From positions 51,697 to 115,696 of the forward strand of contig CAZTZE010000006.1 of assembly GCA_964618215.1 (NCBI GenBank): 64,000 bases of DNA. The letters are read 5' to 3'. The notes under the pieces were generated by a model. The model was not told where the DNA came from and ran no database searches. It saw only the letters and a list, made by a program, of their open reading frames with translations. Position numbers and translations under genes: made by a program. Origin of the DNA: CG2-30-58-95 sp964618215 (GTDB lineage: Bacteria; Chloroflexota; Anaerolineae; Anaerolineales; Villigracilaceae). Of this stretch, positions 31,933 to 40,624 are shown piece after piece (the stretch's first letter is position 1; each line of letters begins with the position of its first letter).

Positions 31933-34900
31933 CGGCGCACCTCGATGAGTTCCGGCTTGAGCAGCGCGCCGACTTTTGCGATCATCTGGACATCAGTGTA
32001 GTGCATCAGTTGGATGGCGCGCGCCGGGCACTCCGAAGCGCACGAACCGCAGCCCTGGCAAACCGCCGCCTCGATGTACGCCGCGCCGATGATGCCGCCC
32101 ACGCCGGTCAGGTCGGCGCGGATCTTCGGCACGTTGAACGGGCAGATGCGCACGCAGGTCAGGCAGCCGGTGCATTTATTCGCGTCCACAACCGCGACTC
32201 GCCCGCCGGCCGTCAGTGTTTCGCGGCTGAGGACGCGCGCCGCCCGCGCCGCAGCCGCCAGTGCCTGGATGATGGTCTCGTCCAGCAACTTCGGGTAATG
32301 CGCCATGCCGGCCATGAAAATGCCGTCCGAAGCGAAATCCACCGGGCGCAGTTTGACGTGTGCTTCGAGGAAGAATCCGTCCGCGTCGGTCGGAACCTTG
32401 AAGCGGGCAGCCATTTCATGCACGTCATCCTGCGGCACGACCGGCATGGAGAGGATGATCATATCTGGGTGTAGTGTAAGTTCCTGGTGTAATATGGGTT
32501 CCCAGACTCTTACAGAGATAGGATGCTGCGGGGTAGGAGTTAGGGGTTGCGCGTCCTGCATCCCGCGTCCCGCAACTTGCACATCCGGCTTCCTGTCAAA
32601 TTCGTAGTGAATGAAGAGGACGCCTTTTTCGCGGGCTTCGGTGTAGAGGCGTTCTTTGAATCCGTAGACGCGAATATCGGTGTAAAGAATGATGACTTCG
32701 GTTTCCGGATTAAGTTCCTTCAAACGCAGCGCGTTTTTTAGTGCCACTGTGCAGCAAATGCGGGAACAGAAATTTTCCGCCGGCCCAACGCATTGAATCA
32801 TTACCACAGACTTCAGACTGTCCACTGATAACCCTTCGACAGGGCTCAGGGCAGGCTGTTCACTGATAACTATCTTTTCGAATTCCTGCTGTGTCACGAT
32901 GCGTGGGTCAGCTCCGTAACCATGCTCCGGCCCGCGGTACTCCTGTGCGCCGGTGGCGAGGATGGTCACGCCGTGCTGGATTTCGCGACGGCAGCCATCG
33001 GCATATTCCACGGTGGAGGTGAAATTGCCCATGAAGCCGCTCGTCGCCGCGACTTTGCTTTGCATGTGCAGCGTAATCACCGGCGTCTGGTTCACCTGCT
33101 GGATGAGTTGTTGCAACACTTCCTGCGGCGCTTTGCTGCCTGAACCGATAAATACTTTACGCAGATTGCCACCAAGTTCAGTCTCTTTCTCTACAAGATG
33201 CACCGGAAAACCCTGTCCGGCCAGCGAGAGCGCAGCGGTCATTCCAGCCGCCCCGCCGCCGACCACCAGCGCAGTCCGCTGCACCGACACGTCAATTGTA
33301 TGCTGCGCTTCGAGCAACGCGGCACGCGCCACACCGGCGCGCACCAAATCTCTGGATTTGGCCGTGGCCGCATCCTTGTCATTCGAATGCACCCATGAGC
33401 ACTGGTTGCGGATGTTCGCCATCTCGAACAGGTACGGGTTCAAACCCGCCATGCGGATGCTGTCCTGAAAGAGCGGCTGGTGCGTCAGCGGCGTGCAACT
33501 CGCCACCACGACGCGATTTAGGCCATGTTCCAGCACCTGTTCGGTGATGTGCTGGATGCTGTCCTGCGAACAGGTGTACAGATTCGACTCAGCATGAGCG
33601 ACGTACGACAATTTCGATGCATACTCGGTTACAGCCGCCACATCCACGAAACCGCCGATATTCGAGCCGCAAGAACAGATGAAGACGCCGACGCGCGGCG
33701 GTTCGCCGCTCACATCCCGCTCTGGCGGATATTCGCGCTCGACGGTCAGCGAGAAGCGCGCCGGACTGAGAATTGCCGCCGCGGAAGCGGCCGCGCCGCT
33801 GCCCTCGACGACCGATTCGGGGATGTCCTTCGGCTCGCGGAACGGGCCGACGGCGTAGATTCCGGGCCGCGAAGTTTCCAGCGGGTTAAATGCGACGGTA
33901 TGGCAAAATCCATACTCGTCCAGTTCGACGCCGAGAAGGCGGCCGAGGGCGCGGACGGATGCGGAGATTTCCATGCCAACAGAGAGAACAACGAGATCGA
34001 ATTCTTCCGTGACGAGTGAGGAGTGATGAGTGATGAGTGAGGGGTCGTCAGTTGAATATTGCAGGATGAGGTTGCGCGTTGCAGGGTCTTCGCGGATCAT
34101 GCTGACGCGGCTGCGATGATACTGAACACCGTATCGCTCTTTGGCGCGCTCGAAGTAGGCCAGGTAGCCCTTGGAGAAGGCGCGCATGTCCATCATGAAA
34201 ACGTGGACATCGAGGTCCTTCTGGTGCTCTTTGGCGATGACCGCCTCTTTGGTGGCGGACATGCAGCAGACCGCCGAGCAGTAATCGTGGCTCTGGTCGC
34301 GGCTGCCAATGCACTGCAAAAAGGCGATTTTCTTCGGCGGCTGATGGTCGCTTGGGCGATGAACGTGTCCCATGGTCGGGCCGGAGGCCGAGAGCAGGCG
34401 CTCGAATTGCAGCGCGTTGATCACATTCGGGTAGCGCCCGTAGCCGAATTCTTCCGAAAGTTCGGCGTGGTAAATCTGGTAGCCTGGCGCAAGGATGACC
34501 GCGCCGACGTCGAGCGTTTCCTGCCGCACCGCCATGTCGTGGTCAATGGCATTTACCCCACACGCAAATGTACATGACATGCACTCCGAGCAGACGCCAC
34601 AGGCCAGACAGCGCTCTGCCTCGCGTTGGGCAGATTCGTCGTCGTAGCCGCCCTCGACCTCGGCAAAATTACTGATGCGCTGTTCGACCGGCATTTCCGG
34701 TAGCGGGACGCGCGGTTGCTTCTTGATTTCACCGCGTGCCATACGCTCGTTCAGTTCCTGCCGTTCCAGTTTGACCACCGGCATTTCCGGTTTCGGCGGG
34801 CGTTCCAGCGCCTCGCCCTGCAAATAGCGCAAGATGGACTCAGCGGTTTTGTGCCCGCTGTCCACGGCCTCAATGACGAACGATGTGCCAGAGACGCTAT

Positions 34901-36587
34901 CACCGGCCGCGAAGACCCCTGGCCGCGTGGCGGCAAAGGTATTCGGGTTGATGGCAATCGTTTTCTTGGTAGTCAGGCCGACTCCGGCGTCGTCGGGGAT
35001 GAAGGCCAGACCGGCGCGCTGGCCGACCGAGAAAATGACCGTATCACATGGAATGACATGATTGGAGTCCGGCACCTTCTCGACGTTCAGCCTGCCAGCC
35101 TCGTCGAAAGCAAAGGAGGCCACTGACAGGCACTCCACGCCCCCTGCCCTGCCGCTGCCATTGTCCACGACGCGCTCGAAGGTGCGATCGTTGTGAATAA
35201 CAATGCCTTCGTCGAGCGCGGCCTGCACTTCCCACGGATGGGCGGGCATCCCGTCGCGGCTTTCCAGGCAAGCCATCGTGACCTTGCAGCCGAGGCGCAC
35301 GGCGGAACGCGCCACGTCAATGGCTACGTTGCCGCCGCCCAAAACCAACACGTTTTTTCCTAAGGATGAAGAATGAAGGATGAAGGATGAATCCTTTCCG
35401 TCTTCATCCTTCCGCCTTCCGCCTTCATCCTTCCTAAAGCCTTCATATTTCCCAAGCCTTACATCGCGCAGGAAATGTGTGTTGATGATAACGCCGTCCA
35501 GGTTCGCGCCGGGGATGGGCAGCCGCACGCCTTCGTGCGCGCCGACGGCAATCAGCACAGAGGTAAAGCCTGCATTGAAAAGGTCATCCAGATTGCTGAC
35601 CGGCGTATTCAGGCGCAGGTCAATGCCCAAATCCACAATATCCGCCACTTCGCGCTCGATGATTTCAGCCGGTAAGCGAAATTCCGGCACGCCCAGGCGC
35701 AGCATGCCGCCTGCAACCGGCATGGCCTCGAAAATTGTCACCGGATAACCGGCGCGGATGAGATCCTGTGCGGCGGTCAGCCCGCACGGCCCTGCGCCGA
35801 TGATGGCAACCGGTTTGTCGGGAAATTTTATTTCGACCTTCTCGACCGGCTGGCGTGGCTCGGCATAGACTTTATCCGTGACAAAGCGTTTGAGGGCACG
35901 AATGTTGACGGGTTCATCCACCTGGCCGCGGTTGCAGGCGGTCTCACAGCGGTGATTGCAGATGCGCCCGCAGATGCCGGGGAAGGGATTGTCCATCTTG
36001 ATGACGCGCAGCGCGTCGGTCCAGCGGCCTTCGCGAATCAAGGCGATGTAACCCTGGGCGCGCTGTCCCGCCGGACAGGCGTCACGGCACGCGGCGATGC
36101 CGCGCTTCTGGATGGCAAAAGCATTTGGCACCGCTTGCGGATAGAGTTTGAAGGCCGCACGGCGCGGGGCCAATCCCTCGTTGAAAGTATCGGGTGTGAT
36201 GACTGGACAGACCGTGACGCAATCGCCGCAGGCATTACATTTGGCCGTGTCAATATAACGCGGCCGCCGCTCGACAGTCACGGAAAAGTCGCCCGCCGCG
36301 CCTTTCACATCCAGCACGTCAGTGTCGGTCAGAATGTCAATGTTCGGATGGCGACCGGTTTCGACCAGTTTCGGCGAAATGCTGCACATAGCACAGTCGT
36401 TGGTCGGGAAAGTTTTATCCAACTGAGCCATGTGTCCGCCAATGGCCGATTTTTGTTCGACGAGATAGACCTTGAAGCCCTGCTCGGCCAGATCGAGCGC
36501 GGACTGCATCCCCGCGATTCCGCCGCCGACGACCATCACGGCGCCGATTGGCATACCTTTTTCAGCGGGAAGCGGAGCGGTACTCAT
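31929..36587 (-). CDS. HdrA-GltD-HdrA fusion flavoprotein
   Basis: 1552 aa. Order: HdrA FAD domain with AIGGHMAQLDKTFPTNDCAMC (about 10-100); ferredoxin motif CNACGDCVTVCP; an inserted GltD-like NAD(P)H module with CxxxC-type clusters (CRDACPAG, CGRICNHRCETAC), IIGAGPCGLTAAQDL and LGGGNVAIDVARSAV; then a second HdrA half (CMSATKEAV, MDMRAFSKGY), a third FAD segment (VVGGGAAGMTAALS) and C-terminal CTGCLTCVRICP and CQGCGSCASECP ferredoxins. It could couple NAD(P)H with ferredoxin and the HdrCB/MetFV partners by flavin-based bifurcation (inference). At least four interspersed repeats are translated in frame. It is coupled to MvhD by a 4-nt overlap. Confidence 0.9.
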   Translation of the reverse strand: MSTAPLPAEKGMPIGAVMVVGGGIAGMQSALDLAEQGFKVYLVEQKSAIGGHMAQLDKTFPTNDCAMCSISPKLVETGRHPNIDILTDTDVLDVKGAAGDFSVTVERRPRYIDTAKCNACGDCVTVCPVITPDTFNEGLAPRRAAFKLYPQAVPNAFAIQKRGIAACRDACPAGQRAQGYIALIREGRWTDALRVIKMDNPFPGICGRICNHRCETACNRGQVDEPVNIRALKRFVTDKVYAEPRQPVEKVEIKFPDKPVAIIGAGPCGLTAAQDLIRAGYPVTIFEAMPVAGGMLRLGVPEFRLPAEIIEREVADIVDLGIDLRLNTPVSNLDDLFNAGFTSVLIAVGAHEGVRLPIPGANLDGVIINTHFLRDVRLGKYEGFRKDEGGRRKDEDGKDSSFILHSSSLGKNVLVLGGGNVAIDVARSAVRLGCKVTMACLESRDGMPAHPWEVQAALDEGIVIHNDRTFERVVDNGSGRAGGVECLSVASFAFDEAGRLNVEKVPDSNHVIPCDTVIFSVGQRAGLAFIPDDAGVGLTTKKTIAINPNTFAATRPGVFAAGDSVSGTSFVIEAVDSGHKTAESILRYLQGEALERPPKPEMPVVKLERQELNERMARGEIKKQPRVPLPEMPVEQRISNFAEVEGGYDDESAQREAERCLACGVCSECMSCTFACGVNAIDHDMAVRQETLDVGAVILAPGYQIYHAELSEEFGYGRYPNVINALQFERLLSASGPTMGHVHRPSDHQPPKKIAFLQCIGSRDQSHDYCSAVCCMSATKEAVIAKEHQKDLDVHVFMMDMRAFSKGYLAYFERAKERYGVQYHRSRVSMIREDPATRNLILQYSTDDPSLITHHSSLVTEEFDLVVLSVGMEISASVRALGRLLGVELDEYGFCHTVAFNPLETSRPGIYAVGPFREPKDIPESVVEGSGAAASAAAILSPARFSLTVEREYPPERDVSGEPPRVGVFICSCGSNIGGFVDVAAVTEYASKLSYVAHAESNLYTCSQDSIQHITEQVLEHGLNRVVVASCTPLTHQPLFQDSIRMAGLNPYLFEMANIRNQCSWVHSNDKDAATAKSRDLVRAGVARAALLEAQHTIDVSVQRTALVVGGGAAGMTAALSLAGQGFPVHLVEKETELGGNLRKVFIGSGSKAPQEVLQQLIQQVNQTPVITLHMQSKVAATSGFMGNFTSTVEYADGCRREIQHGVTILATGAQEYRGPEHGYGADPRIVTQQEFEKIVISEQPALSPVEGLSVDSLKSVVMIQCVGPAENFCSRICCTVALKNALRLKELNPETEVIILYTDIRVYGFKERLYTEAREKGVLFIHYEFDRKPDVQVAGRGMQDAQPLTPTPQHPISVRVWEPILHQELTLHPDMIILSMPVVPQDDVHEMAARFKVPTDADGFFLEAHVKLRPVDFASDGIFMAGMAHYPKLLDETIIQALAAAARAARVLSRETLTAGGRVAVVDANKCTGCLTCVRICPFNVPKIRADLTGVGGIIGAAYIEAAVCQGCGSCASECPARAIQLMHYTDVQMIAKVGALLKPELIEVRR
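32521..32580. repeat. In-frame heptamer array (GCGTCCT/GCATCCC) inside HdrA-GltD gene
   Basis: GTAGGAG, TTAGGGG followed by GCGTCCT, GCATCCC, GCGTCCC, GCAACTT. Translated as GMQDAQPLTPTPQHP, which interrupts the HdrA sequence. Confidence 0.75.
32813..32872. repeat. In-frame heptamer array with nested REP inside HdrA-GltD gene
   Basis: GTCCACTGATAA and CTGTTCACTGATAACT flank CCCTTCGACAGGGCTCAGGG, a REP-type element. Translated as EQPALSPVEGLSVDS. Confidence 0.8.
34011..34044. repeat. In-frame heptamer array (GAGTGAT) inside HdrA-GltD gene
   Basis: GAGTGAG, GAGTGAT, GAGTGAT, GAGTGAG. Translated on the minus strand as SLITHHSSLVT. Confidence 0.8.
35361..35436. repeat. In-frame inverted AAGGATG heptamer arrays inside HdrA-GltD gene
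   Basis: Left arm AAGGATG, AAGAATG, AAGGATG, AAGGATG; right arm CTTCATC, CTTCCGC, CTTCCGC, CTTCATC. It adds about 25 residues (KDEGGRRKDEDGKDSSFI...) just before the NAD(P) motif of the GltD module. The unit matches the arrays flanking S23 copy B. Confidence 0.9.
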
Positions 36588-36619
36588 GATCCGGTAAAAT
36601 CCTTTGGCGAAGGATTGGA

Positions 36620-36703
36620 AAGTGACAAGTGATAAGTGACGAGTTCAAAGTGCCTTTTTCAGAAGGGCATTAGCCATCGGCTATCGGCCATCTGCCATCA
36701 GCT
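36620..36703. repeat. Heptamer arrays AAGTGAC and GCCATCG
   Basis: AAGTGAC, AAGTGAT, AAGTGAC, then after a short gap GCCATCG, GCTATCG, GCCATCT, GCCATCA. It fills the gap between the two HdrA/MvhD units and contains the stop codon of MvhD2 (36698-36700). Confidence 0.8.
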
Positions 36704-37213
36704 CTTCTTCCGTCTGCCTTTAATGCCTATTTCTTCTTCGTCTTCCTCGGCCGTCTCTACCTTCACTGCCTCCTGCTTACTGCCTCCTGCATTCTTCAGC
36801 GGATTTGGGCCAAGTTTACGCACTCGCTCCGTCATCGTCTGCGCGGCGTTGGCATACGCCTGCGCCTGGCTGCCGGACATGAAAAACATATCCAGCCTCT
36901 CGCTTCCCAAGCCGATTTCGTCCAGGATTTGCTTGGCGCGCTGCATCCGGGCGCGGCCGCGCTCGTTGCCACGCACATGATGGCAGTTGCCAATCGGACA
37001 GGCCACAATATATGCGCCGTCCGCTCCCTGCTCGAAGGCCTCCAGCAGATAGCGCACGTCCGTCTTGCCAGTGCAGGGCATGCGTACGAACTTGACGTTG
37101 GCCGGATACTGCACCTGCATCGCCCCGGCTGTATCGGCAGCCATGTAGCCGCAGTAGACGCAGTAGAAGGCGGTAATTTCTGGCTCGAAGGTTTGATTGG
37201 TCTGTTGTGTCAT
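36698..37213 (-). CDS. mvhD: MvhD-type electron-transfer subunit, Cys form
   Basis: 171 aa. YCVYCGYMAADTAG, MPCTGKTDVRYLLEAF, ACPIGNCHHVRGNERG and KLGPNPL match MvhD. Cys stands where the first mvhD gene has UGA. The C-terminal ~30 residues (SKQEAVKVETAEEDEEE...) are acidic and low-complexity; their codons contain ACTGCCT/CCTGCTT heptamers, so the tail probably arose from a repeat array. It lies between the tandem HdrA gene and the HdrA-GltD gene and probably serves one of them. Confidence 0.9.
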   Translation of the reverse strand: MTQQTNQTFEPEITAFYCVYCGYMAADTAGAMQVQYPANVKFVRMPCTGKTDVRYLLEAFEQGADGAYIVACPIGNCHHVRGNERGRARMQRAKQILDEIGLGSERLDMFFMSGSQAQAYANAAQTMTERVRKLGPNPLKNAGGSKQEAVKVETAEEDEEEIGIKGRRKKS

Positions 37214-37218
37214 AACAT

Positions 37219-37276
37219 CTCACTGATTGCTATTCACTGATAACTGTTCACTGATAACTGATAACTGGCACTTCAC
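37219..37276. repeat. Heptamer array TTCACTG/ATAACTG
   Basis: TTCACTG, ATAACTG, TTCACTG, ATAACTG, ATAACTG in register. It fills the gap after the tandem HdrA gene and contains that gene's stop codon (37273-37275). Confidence 0.85.
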
Positions 37277-40200
37277 TGCCACGCTCCCAAACCTTGAATG
37301 GAGCGCAGCATCATCTGCTCATCGGTATAGTGCAATAACTGGATGGCGCTGGCGGGACATTCGCCGGTGCATGTGCCGCAACCCTGGCACTGGGCCGGGT
37401 CAATCCACGCCGCGCCGCCCAGCCCGCCGACCCCGACTCGTCCATCCAATTGGACGACCTGAGGGATCTGGAACGGGCAGGTGCGCGTGCAAGTCAGACA
37501 GCCAACACACTTGTCCGGGTCCACCTGCGCCACCACTCCGCCCAGCCAGAGCGACTCCTGCGAGAGTAAAGTCAGGGCGCGCGCCGCAGCCGCCAGCGCA
37601 TGGCTGATGGATTCCTCGATGAACTTGGGGTAGTGCGCCATGCCCGCCAGGAAGATGCCCTCGCGCATGAAATCCATCGGGCGTAATTTCATCTGCGCTT
37701 CTTCATAGAAACCTTCGGACGAAAGTGGGACGCGCAGTTTCCGCGCCAGTTCACCGGAGCCTTCGGATGGCGCAATCGCCATGCTCAATGGCACCAAATC
37801 GGCGGGCAGGGTCAGCCAGCGATCCATAACGAGATCACGAACGCGTACCACAGTCCGGTCGTAATCATGATCGAAGGTCACTTCAGGCGGTTGCTCGTCT
37901 GTATAACGGGTGAAAACCACGCCCAGCCGCCGCGCCTCGGTGTAATACTCCTCGCGAAATCCGTAAGTGACGATATTTTTGTACAGCACCGTCACGCGGC
38001 AGTTCGGATTGAATAGTTTGAGCCGGATGGCATTCTTCATCGTGTTGGTGCAGCATACCCGCGAGCAATAATCCGGCGAACCTATAGGGCGGACGCACTG
38101 GATCATCACCACATCTTTAAGGGCGGCAATCTCCTCCGGAATATGGATGATTTTCTCCTCCAGTTCACGCTGAGTGATGACCTGAGGCGCACCCAAGTAC
38201 GGATGCGCATGGGTCTCGCGCGCGCCGGTGGCGACGATGGTCGCACCGTGTTCGACAAAAAGGCGTTCCATTGTGCCATCCGGACGTTGCGTCTGCAACT
38301 CGGATTTAAAATCCCCGACGTGACCGGCGTGCTGGACAACGTCGGTGCGGATGTGCGTGGCGATGCGTTGGTGAGAACGGACGCGATTGACCAGGTCACG
38401 CAAGAGCCGCTGCGGGTTGTAACCTTCGGCCACGTAATACAAATCCAGCAAATTGCCGCCGAGACGTTCCTCACGCTCGACCAGATGCACGTCGTAGCCG
38501 CTGTCGGCAATTGCCAGCGCGGCCGTCATACCCGAAACGCCGCCGCCGATGACCAGCGCGGTTGGCACGCACGGCATTTTGTCTTTGTGTACCGGCTGGG
38601 CCGCGATGACCCGCCCGACGGCCACGCGTACCATTTCCTGGGCTTTGCGATTGGCCTGTTCTTTCTGTTCCTTATGCACACGCGTGCATTGCTCGCGCAG
38701 GTTGACCACTTCCAGCAAATACGGATTCAATCCCGCCTGGCACACGAGGCGTTGGAAAAGCGAGTCATGTGTGCGGTTGCTGCACGCCGCCACTACCACT
38801 CGATTCAGGCCTTCGCTCTGAATCCGGTCACGCATATATTCCAGCATTTCCGGGAAGCAGGCATATTCGATGACTTCCGCTACAGCCACATTCGGCCATT
38901 GTCCGGCCTGGCTAACCAGCGCGGGCAGGTCGAGGTAATCGCTGATCGTCTGTCCGCAGGTGCAGGCGAAGACGCCCACCTTTGGCTTTTCGTCCGTCAC
39001 ATCCCGTTCGGGCGGGAAGCCGTCGTTTGAAAGGAACGGCCAGGCGCGCGTGTACGGATAAGTATGCAGGCGGTCATTGAGCAGGCGCATCACCTCGGCG
39101 GCCGCGCCGCTGGCGTCAATGATGGTCTCGACGATTTCCTTCGGAGACGAGAACGCCCCGCAGACGAAGACACCCGGCCGCGAGGTCTGGAGCGGAGTGA
39201 ATTTATCCGTCTGGCAGAAGCCATATTGATTGAGTTCGATATTGAGAATTTCAGAGAGCTGGCTGGCCGATTCGGGCGGCTGGAGGCCGGTCGCCAGAAC
39301 AACCATCTCGAAGCGTTCCTCGTGCAGTTTACCGTTCGGGTCGGCGTAGTGCAAAATCAAGTCGTGCGTAGCCGGGTCTTCGCGGATGGCCGAAATGCGG
39401 CTGCGGTTATAGTGGATGCCATGTTTGTTGCGCGCCTTGTCGAAATAAGCGCTGTATTCCTTATTGAAGGCGCGCTCGTCCATGATGAAGACGCTGCAAT
39501 TCACATCCTTCAGGCGTTGCTTTGCCAGGATGGCTTCCTTAGTGGCATACATGCAGCAGATGGACGAACAGAAAGCGTTTTGCTGGTCGCGCGAGCCGAT
39601 ACATTGCAGCCAGGCGATGGACTTTGGCGTGCGCTTGTCCGATGGGCGGACGACCAGGCCCTCGGTCGGGCCGGAACGGGAGGCCAGCCGCTCATACGTC
39701 ATGGCCTGGACGACGTTGGGGTAGCGCCCGTAACCAAGTTCTTCCAGCTGCGTGGCATCATAGACCTGGAAACCGAGTGCCAAAACTATCGCGCCGACCT
39801 CCACTGACAGCAAGCGCGGCTGCTCGTCCAGGTTGATGGCTTTGGTCGGGCAGATTTCTTGGCACTTGCGGCAGTCGTCACAATATGGGCCGCGGTCAAT
39901 GCAATAAGCGTCCGGTGTGGCACGCGCCGCGATTTTATAGGCGGCCTTGCGTTTGGTCATGCCCAGTTGGTATTCATTGGGCAGTTCAACCGGACAGACC
40001 TCGGCGCACAGCCCGCAGGAAGTGCAGCGCGTGATACTGACATAGCGCGGTTCCTGACGCAGTGAAACGCTGAAATCGCCCGCCTCCCCCTCTACATCCA
40101 TGATGATCGTATTGGTCAGAATTTGAATATTGGGATGCTGATTGTTCTGAATATACGCTGGAGAAATCGAAGGGCGAGTGCAGCCGTAACCGTGATCGGA

Positions 40201-40410
40201 GGTGCCGCGGCACAGCACGCAGTCATGCTGCGGGAACATGAAGCCAAGTTGAGCCACCCGCCCGCCCAGGCAGGGTGTTCGTTCGACCAAATAGACTTTC
40301 AACCCCGCGTCAGCCAGGTCGAGCGCGGCGCGCATTCCCCCGATCCCGCCGCCAACAACCAATACGGCAGCCGGCTTCGCACGGATTGTCTGTGATATTA
40401 CCATCTGCAT
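37273..40410 (-). CDS. Tandem HdrA-like flavoprotein with C-terminal ferredoxins
   Basis: 1045 aa from MQMVISQTIR, with a GGGAG site upstream. First HdrA copy: VVGGGIGGMRAALDLADAG, LGGRVAQLGFMFPQHDCVLC and ferredoxin CTSCGLCAEVCP plus CDDCRKCQEICP. Second copy: VFACTCGQTISDYL, IGGGVSGMTAALAIAD, LGGNLLDLYYVAEGY. C-terminal CVGCLTCTRTCP and CQGCGTCTGECP. No GltD insertion, unlike its neighbour. A promoter and a terminator upstream make it the first gene of the Hdr/Met transcription unit. It carries electrons between MvhD, ferredoxin and HdrCB; details are inferred. Confidence 0.9.
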   Translation of the reverse strand: MQMVISQTIRAKPAAVLVVGGGIGGMRAALDLADAGLKVYLVERTPCLGGRVAQLGFMFPQHDCVLCRGTSDHGYGCTRPSISPAYIQNNQHPNIQILTNTIIMDVEGEAGDFSVSLRQEPRYVSITRCTSCGLCAEVCPVELPNEYQLGMTKRKAAYKIAARATPDAYCIDRGPYCDDCRKCQEICPTKAINLDEQPRLLSVEVGAIVLALGFQVYDATQLEELGYGRYPNVVQAMTYERLASRSGPTEGLVVRPSDKRTPKSIAWLQCIGSRDQQNAFCSSICCMYATKEAILAKQRLKDVNCSVFIMDERAFNKEYSAYFDKARNKHGIHYNRSRISAIREDPATHDLILHYADPNGKLHEERFEMVVLATGLQPPESASQLSEILNIELNQYGFCQTDKFTPLQTSRPGVFVCGAFSSPKEIVETIIDASGAAAEVMRLLNDRLHTYPYTRAWPFLSNDGFPPERDVTDEKPKVGVFACTCGQTISDYLDLPALVSQAGQWPNVAVAEVIEYACFPEMLEYMRDRIQSEGLNRVVVAACSNRTHDSLFQRLVCQAGLNPYLLEVVNLREQCTRVHKEQKEQANRKAQEMVRVAVGRVIAAQPVHKDKMPCVPTALVIGGGVSGMTAALAIADSGYDVHLVEREERLGGNLLDLYYVAEGYNPQRLLRDLVNRVRSHQRIATHIRTDVVQHAGHVGDFKSELQTQRPDGTMERLFVEHGATIVATGARETHAHPYLGAPQVITQRELEEKIIHIPEEIAALKDVVMIQCVRPIGSPDYCSRVCCTNTMKNAIRLKLFNPNCRVTVLYKNIVTYGFREEYYTEARRLGVVFTRYTDEQPPEVTFDHDYDRTVVRVRDLVMDRWLTLPADLVPLSMAIAPSEGSGELARKLRVPLSSEGFYEEAQMKLRPMDFMREGIFLAGMAHYPKFIEESISHALAAAARALTLLSQESLWLGGVVAQVDPDKCVGCLTCTRTCPFQIPQVVQLDGRVGVGGLGGAAWIDPAQCQGCGTCTGECPASAIQLLHYTDEQMMLRSIQGLGAWQ

Positions 40411-40497
40411 CGTCGTCTCTCCCGAGTAGGCCTTCGGCAAAACGTGCAACCAACTACCTGCGAGATAGTCAATCAGGATTATTTATATCTATTTTAC

Positions 40498-40526
40498 ATT
40501 ATATGCGCTGAGATAAGAGTAGCCAA
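40498..40526 (-). promoter_or_regulatory. Promoter of the HdrA/MvhD/Met unit
   Basis: -35 TTGGCT (40521-40526) and -10 TATAAT (40498-40503) with a 17-bp spacer on the minus strand, about 88 nt before the HdrA start and just after the terminator of the preceding gene. Confidence 0.6.
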
Positions 40527-40573
40527 TGACATTCGTCAACAATAACAAGGTCAATCATCCACATTTCTGCCAG

Positions 40574-40617
40574 ACAAAAAGAGAGGGCGGACAACGGTTT
40601 TACCCTTATCCGCCCTC
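40574..40617 (-). terminator. Intrinsic terminator after flavoprotein gene
   Basis: Stem GAGGGCGGA (40583-40591) / TCCGCCCTC (40609-40617), followed on the minus strand by TTTTT. It starts 8 nt after the stop codon of the flavoprotein gene at 40625 and separates the Acs group from the Hdr/Met group. Confidence 0.85.
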
Positions 40618-40624
40618 CCAGATG

